Shown: in pieces, positions 1-12,327 of the stretch
Position numbering within the stretch: the stretch's first letter is position 1
Layout of the letters: every line of letters begins with the position of its first letter
Position numbers and translations under genes: made by a program
Notes under the pieces: model-generated
Databases searched by the model: none
Told to the model about the DNA's origin: nothing
What the model saw: only the letters and a program-made list of their open reading frames with translations
Assembly (NCBI GenBank): GCA_964019165.1
Contig: OZ025277.1
Span: forward strand, 1,325,453-1,389,452
DNA from: Mastigias papua
Lineage: Eukaryota > Cnidaria > Scyphozoa > Rhizostomeae > Mastigiidae
Direction: 5' to 3'
DNA length: 64,000 bases

Positions 1-1079
1 GTTGTGTTTGTTTCTCTCTTCATTGCTTGTTATTAATACCCCCTCTCTATCTTATTTTACTCTGTAAATTCCTCTAGTTTCCTAAAATATTGTTTATATT
101 ATGAAAATTAATGAAGTTGAGAAGAATATAACAACATTAGAGATGTGAGTTATAAAAATAGGGATTAAAACCAGGTAGGCAAATGTAAATGTTCGTGAAA
201 GAGCGGATGACGACAGAGTGGAAGAATGGATGATACTGGTATTAGGACGAGACTTCGTATAAAGCAAGTAATAATGCTGATGAATGTGATTATGACAGAT
301 TGGTAATTTTGCTGCTATGACGACATTTTTACTCGAAACATATTCATTAGGGGCTCTACTGACAAGGTACTAGTGACATTACTGAACTATAATCAAAAAT
401 TGGACATGATTCTAACGATTATTTTGACGATGAAAACAGGTATGAAAGCAGTATAACTCTGCCTTTATGAGCAAGAATCCAACCAAGACAATTGCAAACA
501 AGACGGTCGTGAAGCTTTTAATTTTTGTTGTTATGAAGAGTGAGGATTTTGGAAAGTTAGGTGAGTTTGATGTGTTCCAGTGAGGACATGGGGTGAGACA
601 TGGAAACTAGGCAGACGAAGAATGAGCTAGGACTTAATTGTTGCATATGAAAGATGATAATGAATCGAGCTGGCGTTGATAGTGATGATTTGAAATGATG
701 CTTAATGATAATGAGAGGTTGTTACTGGGGGTGCAATTTCACGGGAACAATTTACATATGATGTGACAGTGGTAGCAATGATTTGATGAAGGATGTTAGT
801 GATGACGCAATAATTTTGAAAAATAGCTGGCAACAGTTACTCTCGCATGTCAGAAACAGATAGTAAAGTACAGTACAGATTACAGTATTCATTTTGAAGC
901 ACTTATCACCATTAGGGATGACGTACTTGCCAGAAACACAGCTTACTTGTTTAGTACCAGGTTTTGGTGGGATAATAGACACATCGTTATGGAATCACAA
1001 TCAGACATACGACAAATGGTATGCAGTGCAGGTAACATTGACAACGATGATGGTGATGATGAAAGATAACGCTGGTAAA

Positions 1080-2500
1080 CTTTCGTAATACGCAGCCATG
1101 ACACTGGACGGTAAAGTTGACAGAAACAACATTTAATTGGAGCAACTGACTGAGAAACAGACTTACTACATAGAAGTGTAGATGACATTTACCATGACTT
1201 TGATGATGATGATGATGATGATGGAAGATGATGAGGATATGCTTTCTTTAGAAGCAGCCATGACATTTGACAATAAATTTGACAGAAACAACATTTAACT
1301 TGAGCAACTGACTGAGAAACAGACTTACTACATAGAAGTGTAGATGACATTGACGATGACTTTGATGATGATGATGGAAGTTGATGATGATATGCTTTTG
1401 TTAGAAGCAGCCATGACATTTGACAATTAAGTTGGCAGAAACAACATTTGACTGGAGCAACTGACAGAGAAACAGACTTACTACATGGCAGTGTAAATGA
1501 CATTGACGATGACTTTAATGATGATGATGATGATGAAAGACGATGATGATATGCTTTTGTTAGAAGCAGCCATGACATTTGACAATTAAGTTGACAGAAA
1601 CAACATTTAACTTGAGCAACTGACTGAGAAACAGACTTACTACATAGAAGTGTAAATGACATTGACGATGACTTTAATGATGATGATGAAAGATGATGAT
1701 GATATGCTTTTGTTAGAAGCAGCCATGACATTTGACAATTAAGTTGACAGAAACAACATTTAACTTGAGCAACTGACTGAGAAACAGACCTACTACATGG
1801 CAGTGTAAATGACATTGACGATGACTTTGATGATGATGATGATGATGAAAGACGATGATGATATGCTTTTGTTGGAAGCAGCCATGACATTTGACAATAA
1901 AGTTGACTGAAACAGCATTTAACTTGAGCAACTGACTGAGAAACAGACCTACTACATAGCAGTGTAAATGACATTGACGATGACTTTGATGATGATGATG
2001 AAAGATGATGATGATATGCTTTTGTTAGAAGCAGCCATGACATTTGACAATTAAGTTGACAGAAACAACATTTAACTTGAGCAACTGACTGAGAAACAGA
2101 CTTACTATATAGCAGTGTAAATGACATTGACGATGACTTTAATGATGATGATGATGAAAGACGATGATGATATGCTTTTGTTAGAAGCAGCCATGACATT
2201 TGACGATAACGTTGACAGAAACAACATTTAACTTGAGCAACTGATTGAGAAACAGACGTACTACATAGAAGTGTAAATGACATTGACGATGACTTTAATG
2301 ATGATGATGATGGAAGATGATGATGATATGCTTTTGTTAGAAGCAGCCATGACATTTGACAATAAAGTTGACTGAAACGGCATTTAAGTGAAGCACTTGA
2401 CGGAATCACAGACCTACTGGTGTGGTATGACACGCATACCACTGACACTTTTAATGTAGATGACTTTGGCGACGACGACGATGATGATGATGAAGAAGAA
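1080..2500. repeat. tandem array, period 153-162 bp, with internal (GAT)n
   Basis: The anchor AGCAGCCATGACATTTGAC or a close variant starts at about 1091, 1253, 1406, 1565, 1718, 1877, 2030, 2186 and 2342, giving spacings of 162, 153, 159, 153, 159, 153, 156 and 156 bp. A divergent copy follows at 2527. Each unit has a (GAT)n stretch, a TTTGTTAGAAGCAGCC segment and an AACTGACTGAGAAACAGAC segment. Copies differ mainly in GAT number, so unit lengths differ by multiples of three and the - strand stays open for 438 codons (1189-2505). That frame is rich in Ser and Cys, has no recognisable domain, and I take it as a by-product of the repeat. More degenerate units appear on both sides (about 700-1080 and 2500-3400). 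Confidence 0.9.
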
Positions 2501-2867
2501 GACAACGACGATATGCTTTAGGTAGATGCAGCCATGACGTTTGACTAAAGATTTTATTTTACTGGTGCAACAGACAGAAACACTTACCTACTACTTATCA
2601 GTGAATGTGACATTGATGAAGACGATCACGGAGGAAGATGACAATGATATGCTTTTGGTGGAAACGGCTAAGACATTTGACGATGAAGTTGACAGAAACA
2701 ACGTTTGAATGAAGCAATCGACGAAAGCACAGGCTTACTATTGTGGTATAACACAGACAACCCACACTAGCTGTGTAGATGACGACGACAATACTGATGA
2801 TGATTATGATGATGACCATGGAACATGACAGTTCTTTAAGACACCATATGTCTTAGACGACAATGAC

Positions 2868-2932
2868 AACAGCAACAACAAGCAGCAGTAAGCAGCAGCA
2901 GCAGCAACAAAAAACAGCAGCAACAATAGCAA
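2868..2932. repeat. (CAR)n-like low-complexity tract
   Basis: A run of CAG, CAA and AAC triplets at the right end of the degenerate tandem array. No coding exon is attached to it. Confidence 0.6.
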
Positions 2933-5900
2933 CTTATTATAGAAGTACTTCAATAACGAGAATTTGACGACAGCACGTGTTTTAGGTAATATACATTGAA
3001 CAAAGACAAACTTGTTTCTGAAGTTAAGCAAACTTAGTGATAATCTCTGGATATAGACAGTGAAAGATGTGCTAGAAGCAGCTTTATTCAGAGAGCAGAA
3101 AACTATTTCAGAAAGGTATCCATTTTGGAATCACGACTAGACAGTGACGACCAGACGAAGTGGTTTAAAACTATGAAGACTATTGTATGATCACACGGGA
3201 TTTATGATCACAGAGGACTGATTCAATAACGTGACACTTAGTTTTTGATTTTTTTTGACAGACATGAGTTTTATGACGGGTGAATATAAGAGTAGCAGAT
3301 TTGACGTCAGATATTGCACAGGAGAATCATATATGACAGAAGAAGCTATAAAAAACTGTAGAATCAACAACATGATTAAACTTAATGTCGTCATCCTGGA
3401 CAAGATGAACAAGGGCATTATTATGCAAAACATTGTCGTAATCTAATCCGTCAGTATCATTTGAAGGACTGAGAGCAGGCAAGTTCACAGTAAATTTACA
3501 GTTTCTGTAATCTTAGGGCTATTTAACGAGTTTTTCATCTTTATAACTTTAGGAGTAAGTTCATATTTATCACACAGACAGACTGATAAAGTGAATGACT
3601 TAGCGAAATTTGGTGTACATAAAAAGGTTATTGCATTTACTAAACTTCATCTAGGGACAAAAATAGAGCAACGAAATAAAGAGCAGATAGAGAGAGGGGG
3701 CGTTTCTAGGGTCGAAATTTTAGATATTTTCTAAAGAGATGGGTCATTATAGATTAGCTAGATATTTGCTTTACTTCCTACCACCTTACGATTTCCCACC
3801 TTATGATTTCTACCACCTTATGATTTCCACCATCCTTAAATACTGTTATTCGAAGAGCGAATTATCACAGTTTGTTGCACACAGTTAATGTATTTCTGAA
3901 TCAAGTAGCAGAAGAGCGGAACGGCTTTGATGAGGAAGCTTCCCTCTATCTTCCTTACAACTGCTCGTTCATGTCATGTACATATGAGCTTTGTTTCTTC
4001 TTTTATAGTTTTCCCCCCTCTTTCTTTTTGATGAATTTTATCTCTTGTGATAGAGGACTACATGTTGTATTTTCATCGTAATTTGCAATTGGATTGCTCT
4101 TTCATAACTTCACTTCCTTTCCTTGTATTTCTTTGATCTTGAACTCACAGTAATACACTTTCGTCAGCCAACCCTGTCGCCTTGAATACGCAGTTAATAT
4201 GGAATATGTTTTTAAGTTACTTTACGTCTGCTTTTATAGAATTTACGTTTGTAGAAATCCCTTGATATTGTAAAATACCTATTGTCAGTAACTCATGTAC
4301 ACCGGATTTTATGTTCAGATTTGAAGGTAGTAATGGATTGAGTCGCGTTGAAATGTGTACTTTATTGGCGTTGCACCTTTGACGAACAATTCATGAGCAA
4401 ACATGTCACCTTCATTTCATTTAAAGTTATTTAACGTTGGTATAGAATGAAATAGTCATATAACTAATTAAAATTAACATACCGGAATACTAATAAGTAA
4501 AGAACGTAGTTTTACATTGAAAAATGTGAGGAAAAAATGAAATAGAATAAGTATATCAACAACTAGTTTCTGCAGATGTTACACGTGCAATGAGTGCCAT
4601 TCCAGGATTTGATTTTTTGTTTGAGTATGGCCAAGCTCTGTGCAATTTTGCGCCATATCCTCTACCATCTGATCGTAAGGTAGCGAGCTATTGGGTATTA
4701 CGTTACATCAATCTGATTCTTACAGTTTTTGTATTTACATTTTCCAAAATTTTGCTCTGTTTTTAATTTTGTATTACAGCTTAAATGACTGATAAGAAAA
4801 TTCACTGAAAAGTCAATATTTGCGTTCTTCGCCATTGATCAGATTACTTTTTCACCTGTTCCTCTTTGATCAAAATTCTACTGTCCATTTTCACATATGC
4901 ATGATTTAGTATTGTATTCGAAAGGCCTTTGGTTACATCAATAAACATACAATTTGTGTGTTCTAGCAGGTTCACAATCCTACAGAACTGGCATACAAGT
5001 GAATTTTTAAAACGTTTGAGTTTGCTTTGCCGTTACTTTTATTTTCAGGAGTAGAACAACAGAAATCTTATTTCAAAAAGCCAATTTCTTGACAAGACAT
5101 TGATTGGTTGCGTCAAATCAAGCGTCCGCATAGAACACAGCTTTTATGAGTATTCCCCATTGCGCTTGGATATTGAGGCGTTCATTTTGTCTCGGGCTGT
5201 CGTGACAGTGCATCTTTCAAGGTTTTTTAAAACTTTCTTGTTGATGAGCGCAAATTGATTAGAGATGAATGTAGATGATGAATGGAAGATGCGGCAAAGA
5301 GATAAGTTTTTCCTTTTGACACTTCCCCCAGTTTTTAGCACCGGACGTCAGAATCAGGGTGTCCCAACTTGTTGACCTAATTGCACCTGTAAGAACTGTC
5401 GGACCATGCAGAAGATTGAAAGGTAGTATTTACTGCGCCCTTTCTAGCAGATATTTGAGGTTTAATGAGCTTAAAGGAATCTAAAGAAAGCTTTAGCAAA
5501 TATGCAGATTTCAAGATGTCACCCTGTGTTAACTCGCCTTCTGATAACCTAACAGCTGTTGTGATGGACGCCCGTAGGTTCGATATTCTTCAAGTATGAC
5601 CAACATCTGCACAATACGTTGCTGCCATTGAATGATGTTTACATAAGAAGCTGGTTCTTAGCAATAGGAAGCATCATCCCGTCTAGCTTTGACCTTGCCC
5701 TAATTACATTACTTTTATTCAATATTATTTGCAAATTTTTATTCACAAACTGGACGAATTTTGTGGTAATGAATATTTCATAAGAACGAATACTGGTGAT
5801 TCTCAAAACCGGTTAATACGAGAGAGCCAACACAAATCGTATTGTTTCTTGTTCACCTGTCACTTAATGTACCGACCGCGAAGCTAGAATTCGCTTAGAG

Positions 5901-6117
5901 AAAATGCCGTCTGTTAATATTGCAGATTAACATTTTCTGTATAGACAAGGTGAAAACTCGAGCAAATGCGACCGCAACGGTATTTCTGATCAACGAAAGC
6001 TTGCCAAAACGTTTGATTCTTTTCTTGATAACATCGTGGTTGCGCTAAGGATATTGACTCCCAAAATCGGAGAACTTTGTCGTGATAATGCGATAATCTT
6101 CTACGGCTTTTTAAGAG

Positions 6118-6324
6118 ATGACATCATACAATTTGGGGAACTTGAAGCTAATTGAAGAAAGTTTGCGCATGGAGATGATCGAGAAAGAGAGGCGGAAGTC
6201 TCTGAAATCAAATGAGAAGAAACGAAGGATGGAAACGGCGAGACAGCTAGATACGGCTTTGGAAGATGCACGTTTAAGATTCAAAAAGGGTGATTACAAA
6301 GATGCCCTTGTCTGGTTCACAAAG
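6118..6324 (+). CDS. ODAD4/TTC25 alternative first coding exon (1a)
   Basis: An ATG-initiated exon of 69 codons ends in phase 0 at a good donor (AAAG|GTATGA). It encodes a basic, coiled-coil-like N-terminus rich in Glu, Lys and Arg, then the first helix of a tetratricopeptide repeat ending FKKGDYKDALVWFTK. The other first exon (8972-9103) also ends in phase 0, at the same point of a TPR helix (FKQGEYKKALESYSM). Either could therefore splice to the exon at 9316, which starts ALEIKPDD. Inference: alternative promoters or first exons giving 661- or 636-residue proteins with different N-termini. It could instead be the start of a separate, truncated TPR gene, but no further exons of such a gene were seen. 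The assignment rests on phase, position and TPR homology, not on transcripts. Confidence 0.6.
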
Positions 6325-6392
6325 GTATGATATTTATTGAACATTTAATTGAACGAAAGGTATATGACCAATGCTAATTATGACTATAGGAA

Positions 6393-6551
6393 ATAGGAAA
6401 TACGTACGTCAACAGATCTATGGATACCTTAAACACATCCTTAAATGGACAAAGATGGTTTTCGCATCTTAGGGCAAAACTATTGAATAGCCTACCAGCT
6501 GAGGCAAAAAAAGCAGCGACTCTCGGCATCTTCAAGAATTTTATCCAATAA
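6393..6551 (+). mobile_element. non-LTR retrotransposon (LINE) 3' coding fragment
   Basis: A 53-codon open stretch ends in a stop and reads RWFSHLRAKLLNSLPAEAKK followed by a hydrophobic FKNF ending. This matches the usual C-terminal tail of CR1/L2/RTE-type reverse transcriptase ORFs (R-x-W-N-S-L-P, then an F-K helix). No RT core is visible upstream, so it is a 5'-truncated relic in the first ODAD4 intron. Confidence 0.6.
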
Positions 6552-6776
6552 CATTACGTTTTATTATTTTACTTTTATGCTTATTTAACCTTATTTTATG
6601 CAGTATTAATTAGAGTAGTTTTATATTTTTAATTAGGCTATTAAAATATCGCTGTATTTTAATGTATTTTATTGTAGTGTACAGTATTTTACGGTAAATA
6701 CAGGTCCCCTGGAACAGCAGCATTTGCTAAAGGGGTGCGCTCCTTAAACATATCAAATGAAGGAAAGTTAACTGAA

Positions 6777-6917
<141 letters not shown>

Positions 6918-8860
6918 GGCATAGTTCATTATGTGTTACCTAGGCCACCGTTGAGCACGATTGTGACTCTTTTGGCGTCTTATGAAAAATTATCTCAACT
7001 CATTTCAATACTAGTTCTCGCTCATGCCAAGTTTTCCATTGCATCAACAATGACCCCTGTTTAATTACAATCTTTTGCCAACTATGCATCCTGTTCTAGT
7101 TTAAGTTTTTGGCTATGCAATCAAGTTCGACTTTCATAAGCAAGTCCGACTTAGTTGTGCATGTCTTGAAACTTTACACCACGTATAGACATAGAAATAT
7201 TGACGAAATTTAGTGTTTTTTCAAAAAGTACCTTTGACAGCAATATTTTTAGTGGCGAAATGTGTTTAAAACAGTTTCTAGATTTGACAGAATGTGCTCA
7301 AATAGAGCTATCATTAGCGCCTTAACTGGTATAAGCCGCGCGGCGAAATTATCTGTTGCGTTTCACTTACTCTAGGATTTGGGGTCCTGCTGAGGCTTAG
7401 CACCACACCTGCCACCAGTTCGAGACTTTTCACTTCTCACGTAGCTGAATCCAGAGATTCCCACCGTTTGAAAGCAAAGATTTTTGCCGGCTCGAACTCT
7501 AAGTGTGTTACTAAACCACTTTGAAGCTTAACTCTGTTTTCAGAGTGATATGCAAAGATGACAGTTGGTTTTTATCAGTCTGAGTTGATCAAAGTTACAT
7601 ATAGCATAACCATTGTTCCCATGGATCTGTTCACCATTTGCCTGCTTTCGAGTGTTGAATACAAGTGCCTGGTTGGTTGTTTCAAACTGGTACGACTCAT
7701 CGGACAATATTTCAATTGGGAAGCTAAACGAAGGGAACTGAATAAGTTTTTTGAGGTAGCGAGCGTACGAGGTATAGGATATGGCAGTCGAGTTATCAAA
7801 TGTCAATTTAGAATCCTTGACTTGTTGAAAATTCCTATTTTCATTATAGACTAAATGTAAACGATTATTGAGCAGGAATTTTTCTGAATTTATTTATCAA
7901 ATCTGATAACTGAAGTTTCCATATTGATGCTACTTATGTTTGTACGAAATCGTAGTAGTCTTCTCTCTTACGTCATTTTTCTATTAAATATGAACATAAT
8001 TAGTGACTAAGGTACTTGACTTTTCGATATCATCCTAGCACCATGATCATTTGTCAAACCGGGAAGACGCGCGCTGTAGACACCACAGACAATTGATAGA
8101 TGCACGTTTACCGAGGGGTACACAACGGGGATCAGATACCTCGTGATAGAAAGGCATTTTGGTCCCTGAAAAAGCTTTTTATATCACGTGGTCTCAGATC
8201 GCTATTGTGTACTTTTCCATATACACATATCTAAAACTTGTTATCCTTTTAGCTGATGGGACAATTTTAAAAGTGCAATAAAAATCTTAGCTAAAACATA
8301 ATTCACTAACGACTGACTCAGACTGCAGAGTTTGGTAAGCCCACGCTCTAGATTCTTATTCGCATATGGTGTTGCACACCCTGAAATGGGAATGGCAAGA
8401 TGCTGAAAGGCGTGGCAGGGTGTGGGTTAAGAGCTTAATACGATTTTATAGCAAAACTTTTTAAGCCATCATATTGATAATAAAAAAAGCATTTGTTTTC
8501 TAGTCTTATTCCTCAGCATAAAATACAAAAAGTAGCCAACTTATTTTACTTTGTATGCCAAAAAGCACACTTACATACCTGACATTTTACTCGTGTACAC
8601 TCGAGACTTCGTCGAAAAGGCCAAACTCTTCAGCCCGGACGACTGGGCATCCAGCAAGCGTCTTGATGAGAATTATTCTGTTTGGCGGCATTTTTCCCAG
8701 GACCTATTTGATACGCGCGCCCAGAATTCGCCCCTGCACCCCCCTCCGAACCTCCCGGTGGTACTTATGAATTCTGTTATTTTGAACTTCTATATTACGC
8801 AGTAATAGTAGCTCTGTGCAGGAACCAGCTTCTTATTGGTAACTTTGAATGAGGCTCGTT

Positions 8861-8874
8861 GTTGTCATGGAAAT
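8861..8874 (+). promoter_or_regulatory. candidate RFX X-box upstream of ODAD4 exon 1b
   Basis: GTTGTCATGGAAAT matches the palindromic X-box GTTGCCATGGCAAC at 11 of 14 positions and lies about 98 bp before the ATG at 8972. RFX factors drive motile-cilium genes in animals through such sites (established), so a site here fits a dynein-docking gene. Binding is not shown. Confidence 0.45.
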
Positions 8875-8971
8875 AAAGGCCCAAATATCGCTTGCTATCT
8901 TGTGAACTCGAACAGAGACAACCATCTTGATTAGATATTTGTTGGTGTGAAAACGTTAGCAATTTTCCAAA

Positions 8972-9103
8972 ATGAAGGATTCCTATGAAGATGAGGAAGA
9001 GGAGATTGAAGGGCCAAAGAGCTCCTTTGGCACTTATTTGGCTGAAGGGGATGCGCTGTTTAAGCAGGGAGAATACAAAAAAGCTTTAGAAAGTTATAGC
9101 ATG
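8972..9103 (+). CDS. ODAD4: ODAD4 exon 1b
   Basis: 44 codons. An acidic start (DEEEEIEG) is followed by TPR1 helix A (YLAEGDALFKQGEYKKALES). Context AAAATGA; donor ATG|GTAAGG; phase 0. Confidence 0.85.
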
Positions 9104-12100
9104 GTAAGGCCGTTGCTATAATTGTTCTATTTTTATGATCAGATCTCGTAAAAACTAGGCAAGTATCATGTTATAGATTTAGCCTAATGAATGCAGAGAA
9201 TTTCTTTACCTGCTAAACTATACCAGGGCTTTGTCGCAACCATATAGTACTTGAAACACTGCTACATGCATTGTCTTCTTAGCTTCACTAAATTGAATTT
9301 TTTTCTCGCTTGTAGGCCTTGGAAATCAAGCCGGATGACAAAATATGCCTTGTGTCAAGATCTAAATGCCACTTGATGCTGGGCGACGCCCAGTCTGCAT
9401 TAAAAGATGCCGAAGCTTCATTAGGCGATGACAAAGAGTTCAATAAGGCATGCATTCAAGAATTTCATTTGAAATTAGGCTTAAATTATCCTGAATTGAA
9501 CTTAGATATAATATTTAATAAGTTTAAATACAAACTTTGAAAATTAGTATTAGAAAATTGTTATGAAAGCTTATTTCTCCTATATGATTGCCATTTTCCT
9601 TTTATAGGGATTATATCAAAAAGCTGAGGCACTCTATTCCATGGGTGATTTTGAGTATGCACTGATGTATTACCATAGAGGCTACAAACTAAGACCAGAG
9701 TTAGATGAATTCAGACTGGGAATACAGAAAGCTCAAGAAGCTATTGATAACTCAATTGGAAGTAAGATATACATTTATTTCATACTTGTTTGTCATTCAA
9801 ACAGTACTTATTATGTTTTTTAATTAGTTCATTTGTTTGTGCAAATGGTCTGTGTAGCTGTTTTGTCAATATAGTTTTTCTGAGTTCATTCTTCCTTGAG
9901 ATGGCATGTACAAGTATTCTGTGTGTTGGTTTGAAGAACCTTCATGAATGAACATAACACATTACTATACAAAAATCAGCTAGTCCTGCTACTTTGTAAA
10001 GAAGGTATTATTTGTGGAATCTTTGCAATTTTGTATATTTTTTGAGGCCATTTTTTATCTACAGTGATAGCTCTCTATATCATGGTTCATTTTTCACCAT
10101 CTCACTGTTTCATGGATTCTTGTAGTGGGGGCATCCGGAAGTTATGTATGCCCTAAATCATAACATCTTTGACCAACCCACTGACCCATTATATGTGAGT
10201 ACGCTTTTGAATTAGCTCACATCCCTTTGTCCCCTGTATGAGTGTACAAATTTCCTTTGATATTCCTTTAAAACTGTTGCCCATTTTAGCACCAACTTTT
10301 CACAAAATGAATGCAAAATGGATTATATCCTCACTTTTTCTGAAGTAATTACTTCCTTTTGTTTTCATCTTGTTCCATTCTCCCCATATTTTCCCTCAAC
10401 TTGCATGATAGGTAGGCCTTCATGCATATGCTTTGACCTTTACCAGCCCAACACCCTGTCCATGTGAGTACATTTTTTACTTTAACCACCCACCAACCAT
10501 CAAAGTGTACATACTTTCTGGATGACCCCAATGTACTTTGCATGATTTTTGTTTTCAACTTAAGAATGCACATTGTATTGTGTTCTGCACCCTGATTGAC
10601 TAAGGGAAAACTTGTACTTTGTGCTCTGTTTTAATCTTTGACTTTGTTCTATAATACTGTTCTTAATTTTAAGCCCTCATGATAAATGAGGGATCATTGT
10701 ACACTAAAGAGTTTCCATATACTTAAACTTTTTTTAGTTTTGCAATTTTTTAGATTCTTGATTCTGTAGTAATAGTAGTTCTTAAGACTGCTCAATAGAT
10801 CATAATCTGAAAACAAGTATTTACATGTTGTATTACTAGACCTTCTTTTTTGAATCAATTTCCGAGCAATTGTGATAATACAAAATATTATTCCACAATA
10901 TTTCATTATCAGATGCTGCAAAAGTAAAGTTAGAAAATAAAGGTGATCTTTCATTCTTTGCAAAGCAAGATGATGTTGTAAGATATTTTTCTCATTCATT
11001 TTGTCCTTATTTTGATATTACATATGCTTGATTTATGACAGTCATGCAACTGAAACTAATTAACTATCATGTGTGCAATTAGTCTATTAGTTTTTTAGTT
11101 TTTGTGTGATAATTATTTAGTAATTACTTTCTACACTTCTCCTTCACTCTAGGATAGGCATTCAGTAACTTTTTGCAAGATGCCTATCATGTATTGTTGT
11201 ATTCTCTTCTTACATGAATATAAAAAAGCTTCATTTGTGCTCCATTTGATGTTGAGTGACTTATTTCATGATTTAAAATATCTCTCACAGAAGTAATGAT
11301 TACATTCATAAACCTACATTTGTGCTTTGATTTGGTCACCTGTTAGTTTGTGTGTTACTTCTCTGTTTTTTTTACTTTAAGTAAAAATCAAATGGAAAAT
11401 TGAAATGGTATATGTAGTTAAAACTTGGCTTTTTAGATGGATGCACTTCTGGAAAATTTACCCTATATATTGAGTATACCAAAAATTCTGACTTTTCTTG
11501 CAAGTTGCTATCTTCTCAAAATTGTCACATTTATAACTTCTTACATAATTTCATTGTTATTTTCAAGAACAAAAAGTCAAAAGGATACAGCAAGCCAGTA
11601 ACAAACAAGCAGAAACTTGCTCCAAACAGAAATAAAGAAGTGAAACCTCCAGCACCATCCAATAAAACTGTGAAACAGGTTGGCAAAATGGTTTATGTTT
11701 CAATTGTTACTAGATTTTGAAAGGATGGCATGTTTTAGAATTTGCATTTCATATGTATAAAATGAACTCTATCTGTTCACTGACAAGTGTTCAAATCTTA
11801 TGTTTGCTCCTTACAATGTTAATATTATTAATGAAGAAGAATCATTATCACTGATTCTTATGATTATTTTGTTATTTGTCATCTTTCCTCTATGCATAAT
11901 ATAAATTTTGTTTCAGTAACTTTTGCTTTCTTGAACAGCTGCTTGGTGAGCTCTATGCAGACAAAGAATACTTGGAGAAACTCATGGAAGATTCAAGTGA
12001 GTTTAAAGTTATCTATTATCTATGATCAGGCCTTTCAATGAGACATGCATGAGTGTGCAGGCATGTGCCCAGCTCAGTTCACCCCCTCGATTTTTTGCTT

Positions 12101-12248
12101 GTGCCAGCTTTTAGGCTGAAGATTCCTCACTGAAAGGATGAAATGCATTGTGTACTTACAACACCTTATTTTTGTCTTTCTACCTTAAAAGTTTTTCTGT
12201 TTATCACAACTGCTCTTTGCGACATTAATACTTTAAGTATATATATAC

Positions 12249-12327
<79 letters not shown>

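Larger units (their letters stand above)
1..6117. other. left flank without a recognised gene
   Basis: No exon of a known family was found. About 200-3450 is GAT/GAC-rich and contains a degenerate tandem array (core listed separately). A CAG/CAA-rich patch lies at about 2868-2932. From about 3450 to 6117 I see ordinary AT-rich sequence with only short, uninformative open frames. Confidence 0.6.

Noticed and set aside
1189..2505. 438-codon Ser/Cys-rich ORF on the - strand
   Set aside because: It is the translation of a GAT-containing tandem array, without domain or signal peptide.
7540..7854. Overlapping ORFs on both strands (88 and 98 codons)
   Set aside because: No recognisable family, and neither strand shows flanking splice logic. 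I cannot support either.
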